Assembly: GCF_020905295.1 (NCBI RefSeq)
Contig: NZ_JAJJMM010000001.1
Span: 372,001-436,000, forward strand
Source of the DNA: Flavobacterium piscisymbiosum
Lineage (GTDB): Bacteria; Bacteroidota; Bacteroidia; Flavobacteriales; Flavobacteriaceae
DNA: 64,000 nucleotides
Direction: 5' to 3'
Of this stretch, positions 8,770-18,065 are shown one piece after another. The translations under genes and the position numbers were made by a program. Under the pieces are notes generated by a model. It was not told where the DNA came from and searched no databases. It saw only the letters and a list, made by a program, of their open reading frames with translations. Position 1 is the stretch's first letter. Every line of letters begins with the position of its first letter.

Positions 8770-10028
8770 ACTAATTCCCATTTACCCTTATCAATAAACT
8801 GACATACATTTTTTTGCCATCCCCATTCTGGTTCCTTAAAACCAATCATTTCAATTTCAAAAGAGCAACAATCAAATTCTTGAAACTTCTGCTTAGTTTT
8901 TGTCTCTGCTAAATGTACTCTAATACTATAATTTCCTTTATATAGAAGAAGTTCGTCATAAGTAAATGAAAAATAATTTTTGCCTTTACTCCTGCATATA
9001 TTAGTTTCAATATCAAATATATACTCAAAAAGAACGGGAACTTGAAGATTGTTTAAAATCTGAAAAGAAAGTGATAAATTTTCCGCATTTTCATAAGGCA
9101 TATTCACTTCAAAGTTTACTTTAAAAGGTTTTTTATTTCCTTGCAAAGTACCTCCTTCAGATGTTAAAACCTCAACCTTGGTTACAGTAGGAATATCTGT
9201 CACTGGTTGTTGCACAAATACTGCAGTATTATTTTCAAGAGAAGTATATATTGAAATTGCTTTATTAGTTTCTTCAATAGCTAATACTTTTCCATTTGCC
9301 AAAACAACAGTTCTTGTTGCCAAAGTACTGATTGCGCTTAAATCATGACTTACAAATAAAACAGTCCTACCGCCTTCACGAGAAATATCCTGCATCTTCC
9401 CAATAGCCTTTTTCTGAAATTCGGCATCACCAACAGCTAAAACCTCATCGATAACCAAAATTTCAGGTTCTAAAAAAGCTGCTACAGCAAATGCCAAACG
9501 AACCGTCATTCCGGAACTGTATCTTTTTACAGGAGTATCAATATAACGTTCACAACCTGAAAAGTCAATAATTTCGTCAAGCTTTGAGGCTATTTCTTTT
9601 TTAGTCATTCCTAGAATTGCTCCGTTCAGGAAAATATTTTCTCGTCCGGTCATTTCACCATTAAAACCCGTTCCTACTTCTAGAAGCGATGCAATACGTC
9701 CGCGAGACTTTATACTTCCTGTAGTTGGAGCTGTAACTTTTGAAAGTATTTTTAATAACGTCGATTTTCCTGCTCCATTTTTACCAATGATTCCTAAAAC
9801 TTCTCCTCGTTCAACCTCAAAATTTATATCTTGCAAAGCCCAAACATAATCTGAATTACCTTTAGTAGAACGATCATTTGTCTCACCTATTTTTAGATAC
9901 GGGTTTTCTTTTCCTCGAATCTTGTGCCACCAACGATTGATATCATGACTGAGAGTTCCTGTTCCTACTTGCCCTAAACGATATTGTTTAGAGATATTTT
10001 CGGCTTTTAATATTATATCTTTTTTCAA
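8766..10028 (-). CDS. wzt: polysaccharide ABC transporter ATP-binding protein with C-terminal Wzt-like domain
   Basis: The ATPase half shows Walker A GKNGAGKST at 82-90, signature YSSGM at 170-174, Walker B ILVIDE at 190-195 and the switch histidine in FVSHD near 228. This order and the insertion before Walker A match TagH/Wzt-type exporters. Residues from about 265 to 420 form a separate beta-rich domain similar in position and size to the Wzt carbohydrate-binding domain. In studied O-antigen systems that domain recognises the modified non-reducing end before export. With the permease just upstream it forms an inner-membrane exporter for a lipid-linked polymer. Methyltransferase genes follow directly. 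Confidence 0.9.
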   Translation of the reverse strand: MKKDIILKAENISKQYRLGQVGTGTLSHDINRWWHKIRGKENPYLKIGETNDRSTKGNSDYVWALQDINFEVERGEVLGIIGKNGAGKSTLLKILSKVTAPTTGSIKSRGRIASLLEVGTGFNGEMTGRENIFLNGAILGMTKKEIASKLDEIIDFSGCERYIDTPVKRYSSGMTVRLAFAVAAFLEPEILVIDEVLAVGDAEFQKKAIGKMQDISREGGRTVLFVSHDLSAISTLATRTVVLANGKVLAIEETNKAISIYTSLENNTAVFVQQPVTDIPTVTKVEVLTSEGGTLQGNKKPFKVNFEVNMPYENAENLSLSFQILNNLQVPVLFEYIFDIETNICRSKGKNYFSFTYDELLLYKGNYSIRVHLAETKTKQKFQEFDCCSFEIEMIGFKEPEWGWQKNVCQFIDKGKWELV

Positions 10029-10074
10029 TTGTAAATCTAAAATGAAGTGAAATATACAGTTATAATGTTCAATT

Positions 10075-10941
10075 TTAAACAGTATCTATAAAGCTCTTTT
10101 CGGTTTTGTTGAAAACTAAAAGTCCGATAAAAAATACTGCGATAGTAACAACAAGAGTATAGGATAATCCCAAAACTGAAATTTCTCCCACATCTAAAAG
10201 CATGTAACGAGCTGTTTCTATTATATATGCTAATGGATTATACTCTACTAGCCAACCATAACCTGGTAATTTATCTTTAATTAAACTCATAGGATACATA
10301 ACTGCAGACAGGTACATTAATAACTGTATTCCAAAACCTATTAAGTGACTAAAATCACGATATTTTGTAACCATTGCCGAAATAAGCATTCCTAATCCTA
10401 GTCCTAAAATTCCCATTATAATAATCAAAATTGGAAAAAATAAAATCAGGCCATTTAATCCCAAATTTGCTCCTTGAAAATAATAGAAAATGTAAAATCC
10501 GATAAAAATCAAAAATTGAATTCCGAATTTTACTAAATTAGAAATCACAACCGATAGAGGAGTAATAATACGAGGAAAATATACTTTCCCAAATATGGCA
10601 GCATTAGCTTTAAACGTATCTGAAGTGCCCGTTAAGCATGCTGTAAAATAATTCCAAACGGTTATTCCGGCCAAATTAAATAAAAATGGAGGAACAGTAC
10701 CTGTATCAATACCAGCGACGTTATTGAATATTATAGTAAATGTTACGGAAGTAAATAAAGGCTGAATTAAGTACCAAAGTGGTCCAAGAACCGTTTGCTT
10801 ATAAACGGTAATAACATCACGTTTTACAAAAAGCAATAGCAAATCTCTATATTGCCAAACTTCTTTCAGGTTTAGGGAGAAGAATTTATTTTTAGGTGTT
10901 ATTTCAAACAACCAATCATTTGGGGTATTGTTGTCGTTCAT
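10075..10941 (-). CDS. wzm: polysaccharide ABC transporter permease
   Basis: The protein has 288 residues, about six membrane segments and the ABC-2 permease pattern. An amphipathic start includes LKEVWQYRDLLLLFVKRDV and VTVYKQTVLGPLWYLIQPLF. The C-terminal part includes NPLAYIIETARYML, typical of the Wzm/TagG group. It pairs with the ATPase 46 bases downstream. It starts a transcription unit just after a hairpin terminator, so this exporter module may be expressed separately from the genes to its right. I see no clear promoter match in the 165-base gap. Confidence 0.9.
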   Translation of the reverse strand: MNDNNTPNDWLFEITPKNKFFSLNLKEVWQYRDLLLLFVKRDVITVYKQTVLGPLWYLIQPLFTSVTFTIIFNNVAGIDTGTVPPFLFNLAGITVWNYFTACLTGTSDTFKANAAIFGKVYFPRIITPLSVVISNLVKFGIQFLIFIGFYIFYYFQGANLGLNGLILFFPILIIIMGILGLGLGMLISAMVTKYRDFSHLIGFGIQLLMYLSAVMYPMSLIKDKLPGYGWLVEYNPLAYIIETARYMLLDVGEISVLGLSYTLVVTIAVFFIGLLVFNKTEKSFIDTV

Positions 10942-11036
10942 TTTTATTTTAAACTAATTAATCGAAATAGTTCTTAAAAAGCAAGATTTATTTAATTAAC
11001 AAGATTTTTATTCGCTTATAAAATTATTATAAAAGC

Positions 11037-11067
11037 AAAAAGGCGTTTTATAAAAAAACACCTTTTT
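11037..11067 (-). terminator. intrinsic terminator after the capD-like gene
   Basis: The minus strand can fold a long stem: AAAAAGGTGTTTT pairs with AAAACGCCTTTTT (one G-U pair) across a short AT loop, and the 3' arm ends in five T. It lies about 40 bases beyond the stop of the dehydratase gene and separates it from the ABC exporter genes. Because the arms are A- and T-rich at both ends it could work in either direction. Confidence 0.7.
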
Positions 11068-11106
11068 AATATCATTTGAATCCAAAATTCAACTTATCAT
11101 AAGAAA

Positions 11107-13074
11107 CTACTTATCTAAAACTTCAAAAGCAGAATTCATACTTTTAAATTCAGGAACAATTTTTTTCATTTTAGTTACAATATCATCATTATCATAAAAA
11201 TCTGCAATGCCTATAAGCTCGTCGATTTCAATGTGTAAATTTTCATACTCGTCTTGTATTTCCTGAGCAATCATGATTTTATTATGATATGTTGGTAAAG
11301 TCTTAGAAGTATCATTTAATAATTCTTCATACAATTTTTCGCCAGGCCTTAAACCAACAATTTTAATCTTAATCTCTTTATCCGGAATAAATCCTGCCAG
11401 CTTAATCATTTTTTTAGCAAGATCGATTATTTTCACGGGTTTACCCATATCAAAAATATAAATCTCACCTCCGTTACCCATAGCACCGGCTTCTAATACC
11501 AATTGGCATGCCTCGGGAATCGTCATAAAATAACGAATAATATCCTGATGCGTAATGGTAACTGGACCTCCCTCAGCAATTTGTTTTGTAAACAAAGGTA
11601 CAACAGATCCGTTTGAGCCTAAAACATTTCCAAAACGAGTTGTAATAAACTTCGTTGCTCCATCAATATTTTCTCTTTGATTTTTCAAAAATAAAGATTG
11701 AACATATTTCTCTGCTATTCGTTTACTGGCTCCCATAACATTACTAGGATTTACTGCTTTATCAGTAGATACCATAACAAACTTCTTCACACGATATTTA
11801 CAAGATAAATCGGCCAGATTCTTAGTTCCTTTAATATTCGTCTGAATAGCTTGGGATGGGTTTTCCTCCATCAAAGGAACATGTTTGTAAGCTGCCGCAT
11901 GAAAAACAACATGTGGACTATAATTTTTGAAAACTTTTTCTAAAGCTTTTTTACTTCTAACGTCTGCAATTACTGCTACAATTTTGGCCTGCGATCCTAA
12001 AGCAAGAGTTTCTAAACATAAATTATGAAGCGGTGTTTCAGCGTGATCTAAAATAATAACCACCTTAGGATTAAATCCTAAAACCTGCCTTACTATTTCA
12101 CTTCCAATTGATCCGGCAGCACCGCTAATAAGAATTGTTTTATCCTTTAATTGTTTTGAAATTGATTTACTATCCAAAACTATAGGTTTTCTTTCGAGTA
12201 AATCTTCAATCTGAATGTTTTTTACTTTTTGGGAAATTTCTTTTTGATTTTCCCAATCTGAAATCAATGGTACAGTATATACTCTATAATTGAATTCTAA
12301 GCATTGATCTACAATAATCAATTGTTCTTCTTTTGATAAACTTTTATCCGCTATAATAACACCTTCTGCAGCTACAGAACGCATTAAAGCTGGTAATTTT
12401 TTTCTTAAAATCAGAATTGGTAAATCTAACATTCGTTTAGATGCATTCTGATTGTTTTTATCTACAAAACCAACAATTTTAAATCTTGAAGGTGTTTCAA
12501 ATTTTAAGGCATTTGCTACCGAAATAGCATTAGCATCAGTTCCATAAATTACCGTTCTAATCAATTTAGAATTGGTTTTTTCAGAAAAATACAATTCGAA
12601 AGTTTGTTTTACAACAACACGGTATAGAAATAAACCACAAAATGATAAAACCAAATTTATGAAAAGTGCTGTATTTAAAAAAGCTTTATGTCCGGTATAC
12701 AATTCAAAAACTAAATTGAAAAATAAAAAGAAAACCAAAACTGACATTTGAGAAAATAGCAGTTTGATAGCATCTATATAAGATGAGTGTCTGATAATCC
12801 CAGAATACGTTCTAAACAGCCAAAAGAAAAATACATTGATAACAATTAAACTCGAGACAAAATAAAACTGATGTGAGGTAATAATATAGCCCAATGCCGT
12901 CCCTTCAAACAACATATAAGTAAATGTGAATGAAAAAATCAACACCATTACATCTATAGCAATAATGATCCATCTAGGCAAATAGCTAAGATTATTAATA
13001 CTGCTTCTTAGATTTCTTGGTGAGAGAAAATTATGCAATAAAGAGGCTATTTTGGTTTGTTTGTCTGTATCCAA
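11107..13074 (-). CDS. membrane-bound nucleotide-sugar 4,6-dehydratase (CapD/WbpM/PglF family)
   Basis: The N-terminal 155 residues hold four membrane helices. A nucleotide-binding-like domain follows (VIYGTDANAISVANAL near 175-190), then the catalytic SDR domain: GAAGSIGSE at 318-326, AAAYKHVPLMEENP at 393-406, STDKAVNP at 436-443 and MGASKR at 447-452. In WbpM/PglF-type enzymes the usual tyrosine is replaced by methionine in MxxxK, as here. Family members convert UDP-GlcNAc to UDP-4-keto-6-deoxy-GlcNAc at the membrane. The 655-residue length is normal for the long form. Likely partners in this locus are the PglE-type aminotransferase, the 4-keto reductase and the WecA-like transferase upstream. 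Confidence 0.9.
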   Translation of the reverse strand: MDTDKQTKIASLLHNFLSPRNLRSSINNLSYLPRWIIIAIDVMVLIFSFTFTYMLFEGTALGYIITSHQFYFVSSLIVINVFFFWLFRTYSGIIRHSSYIDAIKLLFSQMSVLVFFLFFNLVFELYTGHKAFLNTALFINLVLSFCGLFLYRVVVKQTFELYFSEKTNSKLIRTVIYGTDANAISVANALKFETPSRFKIVGFVDKNNQNASKRMLDLPILILRKKLPALMRSVAAEGVIIADKSLSKEEQLIIVDQCLEFNYRVYTVPLISDWENQKEISQKVKNIQIEDLLERKPIVLDSKSISKQLKDKTILISGAAGSIGSEIVRQVLGFNPKVVIILDHAETPLHNLCLETLALGSQAKIVAVIADVRSKKALEKVFKNYSPHVVFHAAAYKHVPLMEENPSQAIQTNIKGTKNLADLSCKYRVKKFVMVSTDKAVNPSNVMGASKRIAEKYVQSLFLKNQRENIDGATKFITTRFGNVLGSNGSVVPLFTKQIAEGGPVTITHQDIIRYFMTIPEACQLVLEAGAMGNGGEIYIFDMGKPVKIIDLAKKMIKLAGFIPDKEIKIKIVGLRPGEKLYEELLNDTSKTLPTYHNKIMIAQEIQDEYENLHIEIDELIGIADFYDNDDIVTKMKKIVPEFKSMNSAFEVLDK

Positions 13075-13112
13075 TTGGGTATAGTTTAATTTTGTAAACT
13101 TTGTCTGTCTTA

Positions 13113-13120
13113 CAAAAATA
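13113..13120 (-). promoter_or_regulatory. possible -7 element upstream of the capD-like gene
   Basis: The minus strand reads TATTTTTG, a full match to TAnnTTTG, about 40 bases before the dehydratase start and inside the 84-base gap after rmlA. No convincing TTG lies at the -33 distance, so this is weak support for an internal promoter. Confidence 0.3.
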
Positions 13121-13158
13121 CAAATTAAAGGTTTTAAAAAATTATTTCTTAATGCAAA

Positions 13159-14043
13159 TTAGATTTTAACACCTTTTTTCTTTTGTTTTAAAAATTCTAT
13201 CAAATAAGATCCGTATCCGGATTTAACTAAAGGTAAAGCTAATTCTTCGAGCTGAGCATCATTTATAAATCCTTGTCTCCAGGCAACTTCTTCAATACAG
13301 CCAACTTTTAATCCTTGTCTTTCTTCAAGAACCTGAACAAATTGTCCCGCTTGCATTAAACTATTAAATGTTCCGGTATCCAACCAGGCTGTTCCTCTGC
13401 TTAAAATACCTACTTTTAAAGCTTCTCTTTCTAAATAAACCTTATTAACATCTGTAATTTCATATTCGCCACGAGCACTTGGCCTTATATTTTTGGCAAT
13501 CTCTACAACCGAGTTATCGTAGAAATATAATCCCGGAACTGCAAAATTAGATTTTGGTTCTTCAGGTTTTTCTTCTATAGAAATAGCTTTAAAATTTTCA
13601 TCAAACTCAACTACTCCGTATCTTTCCGGATCTGAAACATGATAAGCAAAAACGACACCTCCATTTGGTTTTGTATTTGATTTTAAAAGTTCCTGCATAT
13701 TAGATCCAAAAAAGATATTATCTCCCAATATCAAAGCTACATCATCCTTACCAATAAATTCTTCTCCAATTACAAAAGCCTGAGCCAAACCGTTAGGAAT
13801 TGTCTGTTCTGCATAACTAAATTTACAACCTAAACTAGAGCCATCTCCTAACAGTTTTTTGAAATTTGGTAAATCATGTCGAGTAGAAATAATCAGAATT
13901 TCACTGATCCCTGACATCATTAAAGTAGACAACGGATAATAAATCATTGGTTTATCATATACTGGCATCATTTGTTTGCTCATCGCAAGTGTCAATGGAT
14001 GTAAACGTGTACCAGAACCTCCGGCTAAAATAATTCCTTTCAT
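13159..14043 (-). CDS. rmlA: glucose-1-phosphate thymidylyltransferase
   Basis: This enzyme makes dTDP-glucose from glucose-1-phosphate and dTTP, the first step of dTDP-sugar synthesis. The nucleotide-binding loop [11 protein letters not shown] begins at residue 8. [41 protein letters not shown] and [13 protein letters not shown] follow in the family order. Its 294 residues are the normal RmlA length. It lies with rmlD and rmlC; the missing rmlB is about 30 kb away in the same block. Confidence 0.96.
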   Translation of the reverse strand: MKGIILAGGSGTRLHPLTLAMSKQMMPVYDKPMIYYPLSTLMMSGISEILIISTRHDLPNFKKLLGDGSSLGCKFSYAEQTIPNGLAQAFVIGEEFIGKDDVALILGDNIFFGSNMQELLKSNTKPNGGVVFAYHVSDPERYGVVEFDENFKAISIEEKPEEPKSNFAVPGLYFYDNSVVEIAKNIRPSARGEYEITDVNKVYLEREALKVGILSRGTAWLDTGTFNSLMQAGQFVQVLEERQGLKVGCIEEVAWRQGFINDAQLEELALPLVKSGYGSYLIEFLKQKKKGVKI

Positions 14044-14125
14044 AAAATTTTATTTTAGACTTTAGATTTTAGATTTCTTAATACTGAAATGCTGCAATCA
14101 CATCTTAAAATCATCTTTACTTATT

Positions 14126-14971
14126 TTATATAAACATTTTTTTCAAACTTTCTTTATAATTTGGAATATCCAGATTATAAATAGTTTTAATTTTTTTCTT
14201 ATCTAATAATGAAAATTCAGGGCGTTTTGCAGGAGTTGGATAGGATGCCGATGATATCCCGCCAACATTACAACTGTATCCTCCAAATTCCTTTATGCTC
14301 AACGCAAATTCATACCAACTTATTTCACCCTCATTAGAATAATTGTAAATCCCAGGAATCCATTCCGGAAATTCGAAAATATCAATCATGGCCTGAGCCA
14401 AATCAGCTGCATACGTTGGAGACCCTATTTGATCGTTTACCACGTTAACAGCCTCTCTTTCCTGCATTAATCGTTGCATCGTTTTTACAAAATTATTTCC
14501 AAATTTACTATAGACCCACGAAGTTCTTATAATAATTGAATTTGGATTTTCTTTCAAACAAGCAATTTCCCCGGCTCTTTTACTAGCTCCATAAACATTG
14601 ATAGGATTAGTTTTCTCATCTTCATTTAAGGCAATTGAAGAAGTCCCATTAAAAACATAATCTGTAGAAATATGGATTAGTTTCGCATTATTCTCTTGAG
14701 TATATTTTGCAATTAATTCTACCGCTCTATGATTTATGGTAAAAGCCAGTTCTTTTTCAGTTTCAGCCTTATCAACTGCTGTATAGCCACCACAATTAAA
14801 AATTACATCAGGTTGAATTTGATTTAGTTGAATTTCAAGAAGTTCTAAATCGTCTAAAGTGATTTGAGTTCTATCAGCAAAGATCCATTCATATTGAGAA
14901 TAATTTGCAGATAAAATAGCTAATTCAGAACCTAATTGTCCATTTGCCCCGGTTACAAGAATCTTCTTCAT
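14126..14971 (-). CDS. rmlD: dTDP-4-dehydrorhamnose reductase
   Basis: RmlD reduces dTDP-4-keto-L-rhamnose to dTDP-L-rhamnose with NAD(P)H. The sequence shows GANGQLGSEL at the nucleotide site, STDYVFNG, and NVYGASKRAGE with the YxxxK catalytic pair, then TSWVYSKFGNNFVKTM. The length of 281 is normal. Its start shares one base with the stop of rmlC (TAATG), so the two are translationally coupled. Confidence 0.95.
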   Translation of the reverse strand: MKKILVTGANGQLGSELAILSANYSQYEWIFADRTQITLDDLELLEIQLNQIQPDVIFNCGGYTAVDKAETEKELAFTINHRAVELIAKYTQENNAKLIHISTDYVFNGTSSIALNEDEKTNPINVYGASKRAGEIACLKENPNSIIIRTSWVYSKFGNNFVKTMQRLMQEREAVNVVNDQIGSPTYAADLAQAMIDIFEFPEWIPGIYNYSNEGEISWYEFALSIKEFGGYSCNVGGISSASYPTPAKRPEFSLLDKKKIKTIYNLDIPNYKESLKKMFI

Positions 14972-15519
14972 TAAAATAAACTATTACAATTTTCAATAAA
15001 AGGAAGTATTTGATCTTTTTCAGAAACAATAGCTTCCTCTAAATTCATTCCCCAATCAATATTCAAAGAAGGATCGTCAAATTTAATTCCGCCTTCAGAA
15101 GCTTTATTATAAAACTGATCACATTTATACATTACAGATGCTGTTTCGCTAATAACTGAAAAACCATGAGCGAATCCCTGAGGAACCAATAATTGCTTTT
15201 TATTTTCAGCTGATAATAGAACACTAAATGCTTTTCCGTAGGTAGGCGAATCTTTTCTTAAATCAACAGCGACATCGATAATTTCTCCTTCTAAAACACG
15301 AACTAATTTTATTTGTGCAAATGGTGGATTTTGGTAATGCAAACCTCTTAAAGTTCCTTTTTTAGAAAAAGATTGATTGTCCTGAACAAAATCAATAGTA
15401 ATACCTAAATCTTCAAATTTAGTTTTACTATAAGATTCAAAAAAATAACCTCTTTCATCTCCAAAAACAGTTGGTTCTACAACTACTAAATCTTTTATAA
15501 ACGTCTCTTCAATTTTCAT
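14971..15519 (-). CDS. rmlC: dTDP-4-dehydrorhamnose 3,5-epimerase
   Basis: This cupin epimerase shows FGDERGYFFESYSK, VQDNQSFSKKGTLRGLHYQ with the catalytic histidine, EGEIIDVAVDLRKDSPTYG and PQGFAHGFSV. The ATG at 15519 gives 182 residues beginning MKIEETFIKDLVV, which matches the family start and length. Another in-frame ATG at 15537 directly abuts the upstream stop and may be used instead. It acts between RmlB and RmlD in dTDP-L-rhamnose synthesis. Confidence 0.95.
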   Translation of the reverse strand: MKIEETFIKDLVVVEPTVFGDERGYFFESYSKTKFEDLGITIDFVQDNQSFSKKGTLRGLHYQNPPFAQIKLVRVLEGEIIDVAVDLRKDSPTYGKAFSVLLSAENKKQLLVPQGFAHGFSVISETASVMYKCDQFYNKASEGGIKFDDPSLNIDWGMNLEEAIVSEKDQILPFIENCNSLF

Positions 15520-15537
15520 ATTAAAATCAATTTTCAT

Positions 15538-16674
15538 TTATTTTTTAAAGAAGTTAACTATAACTTGTCTAATTCTCTTTTTATCTTCTATTGACAAATT
15601 TGATCCCGAAGGTAAACATAGTCCTTTTTCAAATAAATTTTCGGCAATTTTATTACCGTAATAGGGGTGTTTTTCGAAAATTGGCTGTAAATGCATCGGT
15701 TTCCAAAGTGGGCGACTTTCTATATTTGCATTTTCAAGTGCAAGTCTCAAACTTTCTTTATTTCTATTTTTATAAGGTTCAACCAGAATAGTACTTAACC
15801 AATAGTTTGAAAAATAATTTTCATCAATACTCTCAAAAACATCCACTCCTTCAATATTCCTAAATATCTCCTTATAAAAACTATTTATCTTTCTTCTGGA
15901 ATCTACATTTTTATCTAAAATTTTTATCTGCCCCAATCCAACTCCTGCACAAATATTACTCATTCGGTAATTATAGCCTATTTGGCTATGCTGGTAGTGT
16001 ACCGCTTCGTCTTTAGATTGTGTTGCATAAAAAATGGCTCTATTTTTTAATTCTTTTGAATTAATAATTAATGCCCCCCCACTTGAGGTGGTAATTATTT
16101 TATTTCCATTGAATGAAAATATTCCAAAATCTCCAAAGCTCCCGCATTTTTTTCCTTTATAAGAACTTCCTAAAGCTTCGGCACTATCTTCGATAACCTG
16201 AATAAAGTACTTATCGGCAATAGCATGAATTTCATCCACTTTATAAGGATTTCCGTAAAGATGCACTGCTATAATCGCTTTGGGCTTTTTTCCTTTTTTA
16301 ATTCTATCTTTAATTGCGATTTCTAACTGCTCAGGACAAATATTCCAAGTGCCCAATTCGCTATCTACAAAAATTGGGATGGCGCCCTGATACAGAATTG
16401 GATTGGCCGAAGCTGAAAAAGTCATACTTTGACAAATAATCTCATCTCCTTCCTTCACTCCTAACAAAACCAATGCTAAATGAATAGCTGATGTACCTGA
16501 ATTGAGTGCTGATACAAATGACTTCTCATCTAGATAATTTTCTAAAACACTTTCAAATTCATCAACATTTGGACCTCCGGAAGTGATCCAATTTGTTTGT
16601 AAAGCTTTTTGAATATACTCTTGTTCAAAACCGCTTTGTTCAGATAAGGATAAATAAATTCGTTTATTATCCAT
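15538..16674 (-). CDS. DegT/DnrJ/EryC1 sugar aminotransferase (PglE-like)
   Basis: The PLP-dependent fold is clear: TNWITSGGPNVDEFE near 28-42, ALNSGTSAIHLAL at 56-68, DSAEALGSSYKGKKCGSFGD near 163-182 and FNGNKIITTSSGGALI, where K192 is the PLP lysine. The start at 16674 (378 residues) overlaps the cupin gene by 8 bases and is preferred over an upstream in-frame ATG that adds unrelated residues. The WITSGGP...CQSMTFSASANP features match enzymes that aminate 4-keto-6-deoxy-HexNAc. The membrane dehydratase at 11107-13074 could supply that substrate. The gene contains a run of seven G (16074-16080 on the plus strand as C), unusual in this AT-rich DNA. Confidence 0.88.
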   Translation of the reverse strand: MDNKRIYLSLSEQSGFEQEYIQKALQTNWITSGGPNVDEFESVLENYLDEKSFVSALNSGTSAIHLALVLLGVKEGDEIICQSMTFSASANPILYQGAIPIFVDSELGTWNICPEQLEIAIKDRIKKGKKPKAIIAVHLYGNPYKVDEIHAIADKYFIQVIEDSAEALGSSYKGKKCGSFGDFGIFSFNGNKIITTSSGGALIINSKELKNRAIFYATQSKDEAVHYQHSQIGYNYRMSNICAGVGLGQIKILDKNVDSRRKINSFYKEIFRNIEGVDVFESIDENYFSNYWLSTILVEPYKNRNKESLRLALENANIESRPLWKPMHLQPIFEKHPYYGNKIAENLFEKGLCLPSGSNLSIEDKKRIRQVIVNFFKK

Positions 16675-17092
16675 TAATTTTCCAATAATCTGAAGGATAC
16701 CGAACATCATCATCTCCAACATTTACAAGGGGTAACGTTGAAAAAGAAATTAGTTTTGAATCTTTTTCTAAAGATTCTATAGCATTCGCATAACCCGCAG
16801 GAATATGCACTATCTTATTATCATCAGCAGAAACAAAAATAGTTTCTACTGTTAATTCTTTCGAAGGATTTTCCCAGTTTTCAATTTTTATAAAATGAAT
16901 ATTGAAAGAACCGGTTAAACAATAAAAGTTTTTGGTGTCTAATTTATGTCCTTGCCAGGCACGAATAGGATTTTCTTCAGAATTACTAATGATGTAGAAT
17001 CTCTCGATATCCGTGAACTTAAAATCATTAACATACGAAATAGTTCCGCGATGATCGGAGAAATTACCTCCCTGAATTATTTTTGGAATCAT
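16667..17092 (-). CDS. RmlC-like cupin sugar epimerase/ketoisomerase (WxcM/FdtA-like)
   Basis: A single-domain cupin of 141 residues. DHRGTISYVNDF at the start, PIRAWQGHK with the family histidine, and HIPAGYANAIESLEKDSKL correspond to the RmlC-like jelly roll found in WxcM C-terminal domains and sugar 3,4-ketoisomerases. It overlaps both its upstream neighbour (4 bases) and the aminotransferase downstream (8 bases). It therefore probably acts on the same nucleotide sugar as the aminotransferase. Whether it is a 3,5-epimerase or a 3,4-ketoisomerase cannot be decided from sequence. Confidence 0.75.
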   Translation of the reverse strand: MIPKIIQGGNFSDHRGTISYVNDFKFTDIERFYIISNSEENPIRAWQGHKLDTKNFYCLTGSFNIHFIKIENWENPSKELTVETIFVSADDNKIVHIPAGYANAIESLEKDSKLISFSTLPLVNVGDDDVRYPSDYWKING

Positions 17093-18054
17093 GCCTTTAA
17101 TTTTAAATCGCTTTTATTTAACAAATAAAACTTAATGGTATATAATAAAAGTAATGGTGATATCACAATTACAAATAGTATTATATCATTAATCTTTTGA
17201 TATAAAAAGATCACTAAAGCTGAAACTGCACTTTGAGCGATTGCGTAATATAAAGACACCAAACGGTGTTGTATTTTATATTCATTACTTAAAACCTGAT
17301 ACAAATGAAGACGATGCGCTTCAAAAATATTTTGTTTTAAGTACAATCGATGGATAATGGTACAAATGGCATCAACACCATAAATCGCTAAGAACAAAAG
17401 CCATACAAGAGAATTGGTTACTAATATCAATTTCAAAATCAAGTAAATGACCCAAAAAGCAATAGCGATACTGCCAATATCCCCGGCAAAACATTTTGCC
17501 TTTTTTCTATAGTTAAAAAACAAGAAAACTAAACTGGCAATCATGGCATACTTTATAAAAACAGCATCAAAAAAAAATTGAATATTTTTGTTAACGTACA
17601 ATAATGCTCCCATAACAACCAAAGTATACAATCCTGTAATACCATTAATCCCATCCATAAAGTTATAAGCATTTATCAATCCTATTGCCAGGATATATGC
17701 AATAGCAACTCCATAAAAAGGCATCAGGGTAAATACTCCTAAATCATAAAAAATCAAGGTAATCGCTAAAAAATGAATTGATATTCTAACTTTGTTAGAC
17801 AAACTCCTAATATCATCCCAAAAACTCACTAAACTTACCAAGGTAATCCCGGTAAAGAAAAAATAATTCGTCTGAATATTTTGCAAAAAATAAATTAGAG
17901 CAACAAACCAAAAAATGATTCCGCCGCCTCTTAAGGTAATTTCTGTATGTGAACTTCTTAAATTGGGTTTGTCAATAATATTATAACGATCAGCCACTTT
18001 AAAATAAAGTAACATCAAAATCATTAAAATTATTCCTAGTATTGTGTATTGCAT
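17089..18054 (-). CDS. WecA/WbpL-like polyprenyl-phosphate sugar-1-phosphate transferase
   Basis: This is a polytopic GT4-superfamily (MraY/WecA) enzyme of 321 residues and about ten membrane helices. Signature sites are LRSSHTEITLRGGGI (32-46), WDD at 79-81, NFMDGINGI at 131-139, AGDIGS at 190-195 and HRLHLYQ at 247-253. It transfers a HexNAc-1-phosphate to undecaprenyl phosphate and so starts repeat-unit assembly on the cytoplasmic face. It is the only recognisable initiating transferase in the window. The 4-keto reductase about 2 kb upstream suggests a WbpL-like use of a 6-deoxy-HexNAc substrate. Confidence 0.9.
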   Translation of the reverse strand: MQYTILGIILMILMLLYFKVADRYNIIDKPNLRSSHTEITLRGGGIIFWFVALIYFLQNIQTNYFFFTGITLVSLVSFWDDIRSLSNKVRISIHFLAITLIFYDLGVFTLMPFYGVAIAYILAIGLINAYNFMDGINGITGLYTLVVMGALLYVNKNIQFFFDAVFIKYAMIASLVFLFFNYRKKAKCFAGDIGSIAIAFWVIYLILKLILVTNSLVWLLFLAIYGVDAICTIIHRLYLKQNIFEAHRLHLYQVLSNEYKIQHRLVSLYYAIAQSAVSALVIFLYQKINDIILFVIVISPLLLLYTIKFYLLNKSDLKLKA

Positions 18055-18065
18055 TATTTATGAGG

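Noticed and set aside
14044..14125. Imperfect direct repeats of TTTAGA(C/T)T between rmlA and rmlD
   Set aside because: The units are short, imperfect and AT-rich, with no promoter or hairpin character, so I read them as chance or decayed sequence.
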